Part shown: piece after piece, positions 8,896-18,133 of the stretch
Layout of the letters: every line of letters starts with the position of its first letter
How positions within the stretch are numbered: the first letter of the stretch is position 1
DNA from: Paracoccaceae bacterium
GTDB taxonomy: Bacteria; Pseudomonadota; Alphaproteobacteria; Rhodobacterales; Rhodobacteraceae
DNA: 64,000 bases
Direction of reading: 5' to 3'
NCBI GenBank assembly: GCA_024236495.1
Contig: JACKKJ010000003.1
Coordinates: forward strand, 62,001-126,000
Program-made: the position numbers and the translations under genes
Notes under the pieces: model-generated
Databases searched by the model: none
Seen by the model: the letters and a program-made list of their open reading frames with translations, nothing else
Told to the model about the DNA's origin: nothing

Positions 8896-8896
8896 G

Positions 8897-8927
8897 TTGA
8901 CAGATCATCTTGATATAGAAATATCCT
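8897..8927. promoter_or_regulatory. soxS/soxV divergent promoter with SoxR-type operator
   Basis: An AT-rich island in the 78-base gap. TTGACA (8897-8902) is a good rightward -35. The perfect inverted repeat GATAT-AGAA-ATATC (8912-8925) lies between it and possible -10 elements (TATCCT 8922-8927). The core ATAT-N4-ATAT is shared with the repeat upstream of soxX. SoxR from related species binds this gap. Confidence 0.7.
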
Positions 8928-8973
8928 AATGTAATTTGGCGAACCCGGCAAGTGCCGCTGCGTTGGAGCCCAC

Positions 8974-9711
8974 ATGCTTGAGATTTCATTTGGCGGCGCG
9001 ATCCTTGCCGGCTTCCTGGCATTCTTCTCGCCCTGCGTACTGCCGATGGTGCCGTTCTATCTTTCCTACCTTGCCGGCGTCTCGGTCAGCGAGCTGGGGA
9101 CGGGCGGCGGGCTGAGCGCGGAGGCGCGGATGCGCCTTGTCGTGCGCACGGTGGCCTTCGCGCTCGGGGTGACGACGATTTTCATGTTGCTGGGGCTGGC
9201 CGCCTCCGGGCTCGGCAGGGGGCTGGCGGCGTGGATGGACACGCTGTCGTGGGTCGCGGGCGGGGTTCTGATCCTGTTCGGCCTGCATTTCCTGGGCATC
9301 CTGCGCATCGGCCTTTTCTACCGCGAGGCGCGGCTTCAGTCCGACCAGCGGCCAACGACGATCATGGGTGCCTATGTGCTGGGCCTTGCCTTCGGTTTCG
9401 GCTGGACGCCCTGCGTCGGCCCGGCGCTGGCGGCGATCCTGATGATTGCCGGCGGCATGGGCGAGATCTGGCGGGGCGGCGCATTGCTTCTGGTCTTCGG
9501 CCTCGCGATGACCTCCCCCTTCGTCCTCGCCTCGGTCTTCGCCGGCCCGTTCCTGTCCTGGCTGGGCCGGCACCGCGCGATCGTGCGGCATGTGGAGAAG
9601 GCCACCGGGGTCATGCTGATCCTCTTCGGCGTCCTGATCGCGACCGACACCGTCAATCTTATCGCGGACTGGATGATCCGGAATTTCGACTGGTCCGCGA
9701 CCGTCACCTGA
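8974..9711 (+). CDS. soxV: CcdA-like thiol-disulfide transporter SoxV
   Basis: A 245-residue membrane protein of the CcdA/DsbD family with about six transmembrane helices. The paired Cys are C21 in FFSPCVLPMVPFY and the Cys in FGWTPCVGPALA (about residue 147), the two sites that pass reducing equivalents across the inner membrane. Its target is SoxW, encoded 16 bases downstream, and through it the Sox carrier proteins. Confidence 0.94.
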   Translation: MLEISFGGAILAGFLAFFSPCVLPMVPFYLSYLAGVSVSELGTGGGLSAEARMRLVVRTVAFALGVTTIFMLLGLAASGLGRGLAAWMDTLSWVAGGVLILFGLHFLGILRIGLFYREARLQSDQRPTTIMGAYVLGLAFGFGWTPCVGPALAAILMIAGGMGEIWRGGALLLVFGLAMTSPFVLASVFAGPFLSWLGRHRAIVRHVEKATGVMLILFGVLIATDTVNLIADWMIRNFDWSATVT

Positions 9712-9727
9712 ACAAAGGAGCATTGCC

Positions 9728-10288
9728 ATGAAGACCCTTCGCGCCATCGCTGCCGCCCTGATCTTCGCCGCGACGCCCGCCCTTGCCGTCGAACTGGGCG
9801 ACGACGGCCTGCACAAGCCCGACTGGCTGCGCGAAACCTTCAAGGATCTTCGCGAGGATCTGGCGGAGGCCAACGCCGAGGGCAAGCGGCTGATGATCAT
9901 CATTGAACAGCGCGGCTGCATCTACTGCACCAAGATGCACGAAGAGGTCTTTCCCGTTCCCGAGATCGATGCGCTGATCCGCGAAACCTACTTCGTCGTC
10001 CAGATGAACCTTTTCGGCGATGTCGAGGTGACCGATTTCGACGGCACCGTCCTGCCCGAAAAGGACATGGCGGCGCGCTGGGGCGCGCTGTTCACGCCGA
10101 CGCTGATCTTCCTGCCCGAAGAGGTTCCGGAAGGGCAGACGGCAGCCGATTCGGCCGTTGCGATGATGCCGGGCGCCTTTGGCAAGGGAACCACCGAGGC
10201 GCTGCTTGTCTGGGTGCGTGACCACGGCTACGAAAGCGGCGAACACTTCCAGAAGTTCCTCGCCTCGCGGGTGAATCCAGAGGGTTAG
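9728..10288 (+). CDS. soxW: Periplasmic thioredoxin SoxW
   Basis: A 186-residue secreted thioredoxin-fold protein. Signal peptide residues 1-20 (ATPALA); active site C64-I-Y-C67 in EQRGCIYCTKM; the cis-Pro loop is LFTPTLIFL. It takes electrons from SoxV and reduces periplasmic disulfides. Ribosome binding site AAAGGAG precedes ATG 9728. The gene ends just before the soxX promoter region. Confidence 0.93.
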   Translation: MKTLRAIAAALIFAATPALAVELGDDGLHKPDWLRETFKDLREDLAEANAEGKRLMIIIEQRGCIYCTKMHEEVFPVPEIDALIRETYFVVQMNLFGDVEVTDFDGTVLPEKDMAARWGALFTPTLIFLPEEVPEGQTAADSAVAMMPGAFGKGTTEALLVWVRDHGYESGEHFQKFLASRVNPEG

Positions 10289-10305
10289 GTGGTGTTCGCT
10301 TCGGT

Positions 10306-10321
10306 GAATATAAGAATATTC
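10306..10321. promoter_or_regulatory. SoxR-type operator upstream of soxX
   Basis: A perfect inverted repeat GAATAT-AAGA-ATATTC (6-bp arms, 4-base spacer) in an AT-rich patch of the soxW-soxX gap. It shares the ATAT-N4-ATAT core with the repeat at 8912-8925. TATATT (10331-10336) or TATAAG (10309-10314) could be the -10 of the soxX promoter; no strong -35 is evident. Confidence 0.72.
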
Positions 10322-10402
10322 ATGAATGCCTATATTTTTTGTTGCCCTTCGCCGGGGAACAAAGATAACCTTCGGAACTGGGAGAGATCAGGGAGGATCG
10401 CA

Positions 10403-10876
10403 ATGAAAAGCCGAGTTTGGCTCGCGTCCTTGGTGGCCGTTGCGGCAGCGATGCCGCTGGCTGCCGAAACCGCGCCGGGTGACGTGACCTATGTGGAAGG
10501 GGCCGTGCCCGAATCCTTGAGCGGCAGCGCCGGGGATGCGGATGCTGGCGCCAAGATCATGACCACCAACGCGCTGGGCAACTGCGTGGCTTGCCACCAG
10601 ATCGGGGCCATGCCCGACGTTCCCTTCCAGGGGGACATCGCGCCGGCGCTCGACGGGGTGGCCGACCGCTACGACGAGGCACAGCTTCGCGGCATCGTCG
10701 CAAACGCCAAGATGACCTTTGACGGCACCTTCATGCCGGCCTTCTACAAGACCACCGGCTTCATTCGTCCGGGCGACGCCTACACGGGCAAAGCCGCGCC
10801 CGAAGATCTGCCGCCGATCCTTTCGGCCCAGCAGATCGAGGACGTCGTTGCCTATCTGCTCACGCTCAAAGAGTGA
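10403..10876 (+). CDS. soxX: Cytochrome c SoxX subunit of SoxAX
   Basis: A 157-residue periplasmic class I cytochrome c. Signal peptide residues 1-21 (MPLAAE); heme motif C61-VAC-H65; a Met in DGTFMPAFY is the likely distal ligand. With SoxA it attaches thiosulfate to the Cys of SoxY. ATG 10403 is preceded by GGGAGG; upstream in-frame ATGs (10289, 10322) overlap the operator region and give no signal peptide, so I reject them. Confidence 0.95.
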   Translation: MKSRVWLASLVAVAAAMPLAAETAPGDVTYVEGAVPESLSGSAGDADAGAKIMTTNALGNCVACHQIGAMPDVPFQGDIAPALDGVADRYDEAQLRGIVANAKMTFDGTFMPAFYKTTGFIRPGDAYTGKAAPEDLPPILSAQQIEDVVAYLLTLKE

Positions 10877-10904
10877 CGGGCAAGAGGAGTTCAAGGAGAT
10901 GACA

Positions 10905-11324
10905 ATGACTATTTCCAGACGCGATGCCATCCTGGCCGGGTTTGGCGGCTTTGCGGCCGCCGCGCTTCCGGGCCTGGGCCTTGCCGCCACGATGGAAGAA
11001 CTGACCACCGCCTTCACCGGCGGCGCCGCGCCGGGGGAGGGCGGGATTACCCTGACCGCCCCGGAGATCGCCGAGAACGGCAACACCGTTCCGGTCGAGG
11101 TGAACGCGCCGGGCGCGGTGGCGATCATGCTGCTGGCCGCGGGCAACCCCGAACCGGCGGTCGCGACCTTCACCTTCGGCCCGGCTGCCGGCAGCCAGCG
11201 CGCCGCGACCCGCATCCGTCTTGCCAAGACGCAGGACGTGATCGCGATGGCGAAGATGGCCGACGGTTCGATCGTCCAGGCTTCGTCCACCGTCAAGGTT
11301 ACCATCGGCGGCTGCGGCGGCTGA
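10905..11324 (+). CDS. soxY: Sulfur covalent carrier SoxY
   Basis: A 139-residue periplasmic carrier ending in the diagnostic swinging arm IGGCGG, whose Cys (residue 137) carries the sulfur intermediates between Sox enzymes. The N-terminus is Tat-like (SRRDAILAGFGGFAAAALPG), fitting export as a folded complex with SoxZ. AAGGAG (10893-10898) sits 6 bases before ATG 10905; ATG 10899 two codons upstream is an alternative with AAGAGGAG. Confidence 0.96.
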   Translation: MTISRRDAILAGFGGFAAAALPGLGLAATMEELTTAFTGGAAPGEGGITLTAPEIAENGNTVPVEVNAPGAVAIMLLAAGNPEPAVATFTFGPAAGSQRAATRIRLAKTQDVIAMAKMADGSIVQASSTVKVTIGGCGG

Positions 11325-11342
11325 GGATCAGGAGTTAGAGAT

Positions 11343-11672
11343 ATGGCAAAAGACGCAAAACCCCGCGTGAAAGTCCCGAAGTCGGCCGCTGCCGGCGAGG
11401 TCGTCACCATCAAGGCGCTGATCAGCCACAACATGGAATCGGGCCAGCGCAAGGACAAGGACGGGAACATCATCCCGCGGTCGATCATCAACCGCTTCAC
11501 CTGTGACCTGAACGGCGCGAACGTCGTCGATGTCACGCTGGAACCGGCGATCTCGACGAACCCCTACTTCGAATTCGACGCGAAGGTCGATGCAGCGGGC
11601 GAGTTCAAGTTCACCTGGTACGACGACGATGGGTCTGTCTACGAAGACACCAAGCCCATCACCGTCGCCTAA
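11343..11672 (+). CDS. soxZ: Sulfur carrier partner SoxZ
   Basis: A 109-residue immunoglobulin-fold protein without a signal peptide; it is exported together with SoxY through the SoxY Tat signal. Family segments: RVKVPKSAAAGEVVTIKALISHNMESG and FKFTWYDDDGSVYE. It forms the SoxYZ heterodimer on which all Sox reactions take place. Starts 18 bases after the soxY stop with a GGAG site. Confidence 0.96.
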   Translation: MAKDAKPRVKVPKSAAAGEVVTIKALISHNMESGQRKDKDGNIIPRSIINRFTCDLNGANVVDVTLEPAISTNPYFEFDAKVDAAGEFKFTWYDDDGSVYEDTKPITVA

Positions 11673-11703
11673 GCGCCGGGCAACACGTCGGGGAGGAGAC
11701 GCA

Positions 11704-12573
11704 ATGCACAGCAGAACGACACGGAACCTCGCAGCCGCCGCGGCGCTTGGCCTCGCACTTGCGGGTTCGGCCGGTGCCAACCCGGTGGACGAGACGCTTG
11801 AAGTCACGACGGATGACGGCACGATCACGTTGACGACGACCGCGCCGGCGCCCGATCACCTGAAGGACGCGTTCGACACGATCTATTCGGGCTGGCACTA
11901 CCGCGATACCGAAACACGCAACATGGAACGCGACGATTTCGACAACCCCGGCATGGTGTTCGTCGACATCGCCCGCGAGAAGTGGGACGCGGCGATCGGC
12001 AAGAACGGCGAAAGCTGCGCTGGCTGCCACGACGGACCGGAAAGCATGGCGGGGCTGCGCGCGGTTACGCCGCGGGTCGATGCCACGACCGGCAAGCTCA
12101 TGATCATGGAAGACTACATCAACACCTGCGTTACAGAACGCATGGGGCTTGAGGCCTGGGGGACGACCTCGAAGGACATGAAGAACATGCTCGCGCTGAT
12201 CGCCCTGCAATCGCGCGGCGAGATCGTGAATGTCGCCATCGACGGGCCGGCTGCCGAATACTGGGCGAAGGGCAAGGAAATCTACTACACCCGCTACGGG
12301 CAGTTGGAGATGTCCTGCGCAAGCTGCCACCAGGATAACGCCGGCAACTACATCCGTGCCGACCACCTGAGCCAGGGCCAGATTTCGGGTTTCCCGGTCT
12401 ATCGCCTGAAGGATGCCGGTCTGGTGTCTGCCCAGCAGAGGTTCGTGGGCTGTGTCCGCGACACCCGGGCCGAGACCTTCAAGGCCGGTTCGGACGAGTT
12501 CAAGGCGCTTGAGCTTTACGTCGCGTCGCGGGGCAACGGCCTTGCCATCGAAGGCGTGGGCGTCCGCCACTGA
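11704..12573 (+). CDS. soxA: Diheme cytochrome c SoxA subunit of SoxAX
   Basis: A 289-residue periplasmic cytochrome. Signal peptide residues 1-25; two heme motifs, CAGCH (105-109) and CASCH (205-209), so this is the diheme form. C250 in VGCVRDTRAETF is the active-site Cys that ligates the catalytic heme as a persulfide in characterised SoxA. It couples thiosulfate oxidatively to SoxY. GGGGAGGAG precedes ATG 11704. Confidence 0.96.
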   Translation: MHSRTTRNLAAAAALGLALAGSAGANPVDETLEVTTDDGTITLTTTAPAPDHLKDAFDTIYSGWHYRDTETRNMERDDFDNPGMVFVDIAREKWDAAIGKNGESCAGCHDGPESMAGLRAVTPRVDATTGKLMIMEDYINTCVTERMGLEAWGTTSKDMKNMLALIALQSRGEIVNVAIDGPAAEYWAKGKEIYYTRYGQLEMSCASCHQDNAGNYIRADHLSQGQISGFPVYRLKDAGLVSAQQRFVGCVRDTRAETFKAGSDEFKALELYVASRGNGLAIEGVGVRH

Positions 12574-12580
12574 ACGATCG

Positions 12581-12607
12581 AAGGCCGCCGGCGCGACCGG
12601 CGGCCTT
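12581..12607 (+). other. Strong hairpin between soxA and soxB
   Basis: An 11-bp perfect stem (12581-12591 with 12597-12607, loop CGCGA) lies in the 117-base gap. No T-run follows, so it is not a typical intrinsic terminator; it may protect or process the soxXYZA message, or slow transcription before soxB. Confidence 0.6.
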
Positions 12608-12690
12608 CCCCCGGAATTTCTAAGCAAGGGCGTAAGGACCGACGCGCGGGCGCGACGGCTTGCGCATTTCCGCAAGGCAAGGAGCTGAAA

Positions 12691-14385
12691 ATGATCACGC
12701 GTCGGGAATTCCTGCAGGCCTCCCTGGCAGCCTCGGCCATCGTGGGCGCCTCGGGCGTCGGCAACTGGTCGCGCCTTGCGGCGCAGCAGGCGCTGACGCA
12801 GGACCAGCTTCTGCAGTTCGACGACTTCGGCAATGTCACGCTGATCCACATCACCGACCTTCACGCCCAGCTCAAGCCGATCTGGTTTCGCGAACCCGAA
12901 TGGAACATCGGCGTCGGCGATGCGAAGGGCCAGCCCCCGCATGTCGTCGGCAAGGAATTCCTCGACATGTTCAAGATCCAGCCGGGCAGCCCCGAGGCCT
13001 ATGCGCTGACCTACGAGGATTTCGCGGCACTGGGCAAGGCTTACGGCAAGATGGGCGGGATGGACCGGGTCGCCACCGTGGTCAAGGCGATCCGCGCCGC
13101 GCGGCCCGAGTCGATCCTTCTTGACGGCGGCGATACCTGGCACGGGTCGATGACCTCTTTCCTGACCAAGGGGCAGGACATGGTCAACGTGATGAACGCG
13201 CTTGGCGTCGATGCGATGACCAGCCACTGGGAATGGACCTATGGCACCGAACGCGTCAAGGAAATCGTCGAGACGCAGCTGAACTTCCCCTTCCTCGGCG
13301 CCAACATCTTTGACGCGGAATGGGACGAACCGGCTTTCGAGCCCTACCAGATCTTCGAAAAGGGCGGGGTGCGGATCGCCGTCATCGGCCAGGCCTTCCC
13401 CTACATGCCGATCGCCAACCCCAAGTGGATGTTCCCCGAATACAGCTTCGGCATCCGCGAGGAACGGATGCAGGAAGTCGTGGACGAGGTTCGCGCCGAG
13501 GGCGTCGATCTGGTCGTCTGCCTGTCGCACAACGGTTTCGACGTCGACCGCAAGATGGTCAGCCGGGTCAAGGGCATCGACGTGATCCTGACGGGCCACA
13601 CCCATGACGCGGTTCCCGAACCCGTTCTCATCGGCGACACGATCCTGATCGCCAGCGGATCGAACGGCAAGTTCGTGAGCCGCGTGGACCTTGACGTGCG
13701 CGACGGCAAGATGATGGGCTTCCGCCACAAGTTGATCCCGATCTTCTCCGATGTGATCACGCCGGACGCCGACATGGCCGCGCTGATCGACGCCGAACGC
13801 GAACCGTTCAAGGCCGATCTGGAGGAACAGGTCGGCACGACCGAAAGCCTGCTTTACCGGCGCGGCAATTTCCAGGGCACCTGGGACGACCTGATCTGCG
13901 ACGCGGTGCGCAGCGAACGCGACGCCCAGATCGCGATGTCGCCGGGCGTGCGCTGGGGCACCACGCTGATGCCCGGCGACGCGATCACGCGGGAAGATAT
14001 CCACAACGTCACCTCGATGACCTATGGCGCCTGCTACCGGACCGAGATGACCGGCGAGACGATCAAGACCATCCTGGAAGATGTCGCCGACAACATCTTC
14101 AACCCCGATCCCTACTACCAGCAGGGTGGCGACATGGTCCGCATCGGCGGCCTCGCCTTTACCTGCGACGTGTCGCAATCGATCGGCAACCGGATCAGCA
14201 ACATGGCGCTGGCCGATACCGGCGAGGCGATCGACGCGGCCAAGTCCTACACCGTCGCCGGCTGGGCCAGCGTCAACGAGGGCACCGAGGGCCCGCAGAT
14301 CTGGGATGTCATCGAGGCGCATGTGCGCAAGATCGGCACCGTCAAGCTTTCCCCCAACACATCGGTCAGCGTGACCGGACTTTGA
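12691..14385 (+). CDS. soxB: Thiosulfohydrolase SoxB
   Basis: A 564-residue periplasmic hydrolase that releases sulfate from the SoxY-thiosulfonate adduct. N-terminal Tat signal (TRREFLQASLAASAIVGASG). The metallophosphatase half has HITDLHAQ (residues 53-60), DGGDTWHGS (about 147), NALGVDAMTSHWEWT and GHTHD (about 300) for the two-manganese centre; the C-terminal half is the 5'-nucleotidase-type domain. GGAGCTG upstream is the ribosome binding site. Confidence 0.97.
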   Translation: MITRREFLQASLAASAIVGASGVGNWSRLAAQQALTQDQLLQFDDFGNVTLIHITDLHAQLKPIWFREPEWNIGVGDAKGQPPHVVGKEFLDMFKIQPGSPEAYALTYEDFAALGKAYGKMGGMDRVATVVKAIRAARPESILLDGGDTWHGSMTSFLTKGQDMVNVMNALGVDAMTSHWEWTYGTERVKEIVETQLNFPFLGANIFDAEWDEPAFEPYQIFEKGGVRIAVIGQAFPYMPIANPKWMFPEYSFGIREERMQEVVDEVRAEGVDLVVCLSHNGFDVDRKMVSRVKGIDVILTGHTHDAVPEPVLIGDTILIASGSNGKFVSRVDLDVRDGKMMGFRHKLIPIFSDVITPDADMAALIDAEREPFKADLEEQVGTTESLLYRRGNFQGTWDDLICDAVRSERDAQIAMSPGVRWGTTLMPGDAITREDIHNVTSMTYGACYRTEMTGETIKTILEDVADNIFNPDPYYQQGGDMVRIGGLAFTCDVSQSIGNRISNMALADTGEAIDAAKSYTVAGWASVNEGTEGPQIWDVIEAHVRKIGTVKLSPNTSVSVTGL

Positions 14386-14407
14386 GATCAAGGAAGGAGC
14401 GTTCGCC

Positions 14408-15688
14408 ATGACCGACGAACCCGCCACAAAGCACGTTCCAGGCGCCTCGCGCCGGAAATTTCTGAAAGGCAGCGCCGCACTTGGCGCCGGCGTGATCGCG
14501 GCGGGAACCGCCCGCGCCGAAGGGCCCGATCCGCTGATCACAGAGGTCCAGGACTGGGCCAATGCCTTCGGCGATGCCGTCGACGCCGCGCCCTATGGCA
14601 CGCCGATCCACTTCGAAAGCCATGTGGTGCGCCGCAATGTCGAATGGCTGACCGAAAGCCCGGTTTCCTCGATCAACTTCACGCCGATCCACGCGCTGGA
14701 AGGCACGATCACCCCGCAGGGCTGCGCGTTCGAGCGTCATCATTCCGGCGCGATCGAGCTTTCGAAATCCGACTACCGGCTGATGATCAACGGGCTGGTG
14801 GACACGCCCCTGGTCTTCACCTTCGAAGACCTGACGCGTTTTCCGCGCTCATCCATGGTCGCCTTTTGCGAATGCGCGGCGAACGGCGGCATGGAATGGG
14901 GTGGCGCCCAGCTCGAGGGCTGCCAGTTCACCCAGGGCATGATCCACAACATGGAATATGTCGGCGTGCCGCTGCGCGTCCTGCTTGAGGAAGCCGGCGT
15001 CAAGCCCGAGGGCAAGTGGGTTTACGCCGAGGGCGCGGATGCGTCCTCCAACGGGCGCTCGATCCCGATGGAAAAGGCGCTTGATGACGTGCTGGTCGCC
15101 TTCTACGCCAACGGCGAGGCGCTCCGGAAGGAACATGGCTATCCCGCGCGGCTTGTCGTGCCGGGCTGGGAAGGCAACATGTGGGTCAAGTGGGTCCGCC
15201 GGCTGGGTGTCTACGAACACGCCGTCGAAAGCCGGGAGGAGACATCGAAGTACACCGACCTGATGCCGGACGGGCGCGCGCGCAAGTGGACCTGGGTGAT
15301 GGATGCGAAATCCGTCATCACCTCGCCCTCGCCGCAGGCGCCGGTGCGTCACGGCAAGGGCCCCCTGGTGATTACCGGGCTCGCCTGGTCGGGGCATGGC
15401 AAGATCGCCAAGGTCGACGTCTCGCTGGACGGCGGCCGCAACTGGCAGGAGGCCCGCATCACCGGCGAGGCCAAGCCGAAGGCGCTGACGCGCTTTCACC
15501 TCGATATCGACTGGGACGGGTCGGAACTGCTGCTGCAGTCGCGCGCCACGGACGAAACCGGCTATGTCCAGCCGACCAAGGACGCGCTGCGCGCGATCCG
15601 CGGCCTGAACAACGTCTATCATAACAATGGTATCCAGACCTGGTGGCTCAAGTCCGACGGGGAGGTTGAAAATGTCGAAGTCGCTTAA
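14408..15688 (+). CDS. soxC: Sulfane dehydrogenase molybdenum subunit SoxC
   Basis: A 426-residue protein of the sulfite oxidase family. Tat signal [15 protein letters not shown], fitting export with molybdopterin already bound. The molybdenum-binding Cys is in [11 protein letters not shown] (about residue 153); the dimerisation domain follows from about residue 300. With SoxD it removes six electrons from the sulfane sulfur on SoxY, which lets the pathway avoid sulfur globules. It overlaps soxD by 17 bases. Confidence 0.97.
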   Translation: MTDEPATKHVPGASRRKFLKGSAALGAGVIAAGTARAEGPDPLITEVQDWANAFGDAVDAAPYGTPIHFESHVVRRNVEWLTESPVSSINFTPIHALEGTITPQGCAFERHHSGAIELSKSDYRLMINGLVDTPLVFTFEDLTRFPRSSMVAFCECAANGGMEWGGAQLEGCQFTQGMIHNMEYVGVPLRVLLEEAGVKPEGKWVYAEGADASSNGRSIPMEKALDDVLVAFYANGEALRKEHGYPARLVVPGWEGNMWVKWVRRLGVYEHAVESREETSKYTDLMPDGRARKWTWVMDAKSVITSPSPQAPVRHGKGPLVITGLAWSGHGKIAKVDVSLDGGRNWQEARITGEAKPKALTRFHLDIDWDGSELLLQSRATDETGYVQPTKDALRAIRGLNNVYHNNGIQTWWLKSDGEVENVEVA

Positions 15689-16799
15689 CCTTCTTGCCGG
15701 AACCGCCCTGGCGGCGGGCCTGATCGCCGGACCTGCGATGGCCGAAAAGCTTGGTCTTGGCCGGGCCGCGCTGCCCGAGGAAATCGCCGCATGGGACGTC
15801 GCCGTGCAGCCTGACGGAACCGGCCTTCCCGAAGGGTCGGGCGATGTCCTGACCGGGGAAGAGGTCTTTGCCGACAAATGCGCGACCTGCCACGGCGAGT
15901 TTGCCGAGGGCCTTGACAGCTGGCCGGTGCTTGCCGGCGGCGAAGGCACGCTGAAGGATCGCCGCCCGGTCAAGACGATCGGCAGCTACTGGCCCTATCT
16001 GTCGACGGTGTTCGACTATGTCCACCGCTCGATGCCGTTCGGATCGGCGCAGACGGTCAGCGTCGACGAGACCTACGCGATCACCGCATTCCTTCTTTAT
16101 TCCAACGGCCTGGTGGAGGATGACTTCGTCCTGACCCGGGACAACTTCACCGAGATCACCCTTCCCAACGCCGATGGCTTCTATGTCGACGACCGGCCGG
16201 AAACGGAATATCCGCTGTTCTCCGGCGCGGCCTGCATGACCGACTGCGGGGCCGAGGTGAAGGTGACCAAGCGGGCGGTCGACCTGAACGTGACGCCCGA
16301 GGATCCCGACGGGCGGCCGGCGGGAACGCTGCCGGCGCTGACGATGGCGGCGGCCGGGACCGCCGCCCCGGCAGAGGCTGCCGCATCCGAAGCCGCGACC
16401 GAGGAGACGGCGACCGAGGAGACGGCGGCCGAGGAGCCTGCAGCCGAGGAAGCCGCGACCGAAACGGCGGCGGCCGATCCCGCGCTGGTCGAGGCCGGGC
16501 AGAAGGTCTTCAAGAAATGCGCGGCCTGCCACAAGGTCGGCGAAGGCGCCAAGAACGCGACCGGCCCGCATCTGAACGGCGTCGTCGGACGCACGGCCGG
16601 GACGATTGAAGGCTTCAAGTATTCCAAGCCGATGACCGATGCCGGGGCGGGGGGGCTTGTCTGGGATGCCGATGCGCTGACCGCCTATCTTGAAAACCCG
16701 AAGGGCTTTGTGAAAGGCACCAAGATGTCCTTCGCCGGGCTCAAGAAGGAAGAAGATCGCGCCGCGATCATTGCCTATCTCGGCACGCTGGCGCCCTGA
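15672..16799 (+). CDS. soxD: Sulfane dehydrogenase diheme cytochrome c subunit SoxD
   Basis: A 375-residue secreted cytochrome: signal peptide residues 1-24 (GPAMAE), first heme CATCH (70-74) in a SorB-like domain, then an Ala/Glu-rich linker (about 231-272, repeats of EETA and AAEE), then a small cytochrome c domain with CAACH (about 283) resembling cytochrome c552/c550. It accepts electrons from SoxC. ATG 15672 lies inside the 3' end of soxC. Confidence 0.96.
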   Translation: MSKSLNLLAGTALAAGLIAGPAMAEKLGLGRAALPEEIAAWDVAVQPDGTGLPEGSGDVLTGEEVFADKCATCHGEFAEGLDSWPVLAGGEGTLKDRRPVKTIGSYWPYLSTVFDYVHRSMPFGSAQTVSVDETYAITAFLLYSNGLVEDDFVLTRDNFTEITLPNADGFYVDDRPETEYPLFSGAACMTDCGAEVKVTKRAVDLNVTPEDPDGRPAGTLPALTMAAAGTAAPAEAAASEAATEETATEETAAEEPAAEEAATETAAADPALVEAGQKVFKKCAACHKVGEGAKNATGPHLNGVVGRTAGTIEGFKYSKPMTDAGAGGLVWDADALTAYLENPKGFVKGTKMSFAGLKKEEDRAAIIAYLGTLAP

Positions 16800-16847
16800 T
16801 GGGGCGGGCGCAGCCGCGCCCGTCCGCCAAACAAAGGGGGGACCCCC

Positions 16848-18110
16848 ATGCGTCTGACCCGTAGAACCGTCATCGCCGGCGGCGCGGGTGCCGCCGGCCT
16901 GATCCTGGCGCCGGCGGTTCTTGGCCAGGGCAGGCCGCGCGTCGTCGTGATCGGCGGCGGCGCGGGCGGGGCCAGTGCGGCGCGCCACCTTGCGATCGCC
17001 TCCGGCGGCGCGGTCGATGTCACCCTGGTCGAGGCGAGCCCGCTTTACACGACCTGCTTCTTCTCGAACTTCTACCTTGGCGGCCTGCGCGACATCGAGA
17101 GCCTTCAGTTCGGCTATGACGGGCTGACGGCGGCGGGTGTCACCGTGATCCATGACCTTGCCACCGGCATCGACCGCGACGCGCGGACAGTGACACTGGC
17201 CGGGGGGGCCGTCCTTTCCTACGACCGCCTGGTCCTGTCGCCCGGCATCGACTTTCGCGAGGACGCGGTGCCCGGCTGGTCGCTCGACGCCGCCGAGGTG
17301 ATGCCCCACGCCTACAAGGCCGGACCGCAGACGGTGCTCTTGCGGCAGATGGTGCAGGCGATGCCCGAAGGCGGCCTTTTCGTCATGGTCGCCCCGCCCA
17401 ATCCCTATCGCTGCCCGCCCGCGCCCTATGAACGCGTCTGCATGATCGCCCATGCGCTCAGCCAGACGAACCCAACGGCGAAGATCATGATCCTCGACCC
17501 GAAGGACAAGTATTCCAAGCAGACGCTTTTCGAGAACGGCTGGCTGAAATACTACGACGGCATGGTCGAATGGATCGGCCCCGATTTCGGTGGCGGCGAC
17601 GTCGAGGTTCGCCCCGACACGATGGAAGTGCTGATCGAGGGCGAGGCGCAGCCGGTCGATGTCTGCAACGTCATCCCCGCGCAGAAGGCCGGCAAGATCG
17701 CCGACATCGCCGGGGTGACCGACGACAGCGGCTGGGCGCCCGTCGATCCGGCCAGCATGCGGTCGCGTCTTGACGAAAACCTCTGGGTCCTGGGCGATGC
17801 CTCCAACGCGACCGAGATGCCGAAATCCGCCGTCGCTGCGAATTCGCAGGCGGGTGTCGCGGTGGCCGCGATCCTGGGCGATCTGACCGGCGCCGCCGTG
17901 CCCGCCGCAAGCTACATCAACACCTGCTGGTCCGTTCTTGCGCCCGACGATTCCGTCAAGGTCGGCGGCGCCTACGAACCCGCGGGCGATCACATCGCCT
18001 CGGTCGGCAGCTTCATCAGCGCCGCCGACGAGGATGCCGAGACACGCCGGCTGACCTACGAGGAAAGCTTTGGCTGGTACGATGCCATGACCGCCGACAT
18101 CTTCGGCTGA
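16848..18110 (+). CDS. soxF: SoxF, FccB-like sulfide dehydrogenase flavoprotein
   Basis: A 420-residue flavoprotein of the flavocytochrome c sulfide dehydrogenase family. Tat signal TRRTVIAGGAGAAGL; FAD-binding VVVIGGGAGGASAAR (about residue 30); YTTCFFSN holds the Cys that binds FAD covalently in this family; redox Cys lie in RCPPAPYERVC and NTCWSV. In Paracoccus it works with the diheme cytochrome SoxE, whose gene normally lies just upstream. Here only 48 bases separate soxD and soxF and no cytochrome is present, so its electron acceptor is unclear. Confidence 0.9.
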   Translation: MRLTRRTVIAGGAGAAGLILAPAVLGQGRPRVVVIGGGAGGASAARHLAIASGGAVDVTLVEASPLYTTCFFSNFYLGGLRDIESLQFGYDGLTAAGVTVIHDLATGIDRDARTVTLAGGAVLSYDRLVLSPGIDFREDAVPGWSLDAAEVMPHAYKAGPQTVLLRQMVQAMPEGGLFVMVAPPNPYRCPPAPYERVCMIAHALSQTNPTAKIMILDPKDKYSKQTLFENGWLKYYDGMVEWIGPDFGGGDVEVRPDTMEVLIEGEAQPVDVCNVIPAQKAGKIADIAGVTDDSGWAPVDPASMRSRLDENLWVLGDASNATEMPKSAVAANSQAGVAVAAILGDLTGAAVPAASYINTCWSVLAPDDSVKVGGAYEPAGDHIASVGSFISAADEDAETRRLTYEESFGWYDAMTADIFG

Positions 18111-18133
18111 CACCAGGAGCCAGGGAGCCCGCC

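Noticed and set aside
11659..14562. Open frame of 967 codons on the minus strand across soxA and soxB
   Set aside because: Fully antisense to soxA and soxB, composition is the mirror of their codon use, no domain or ribosome site.
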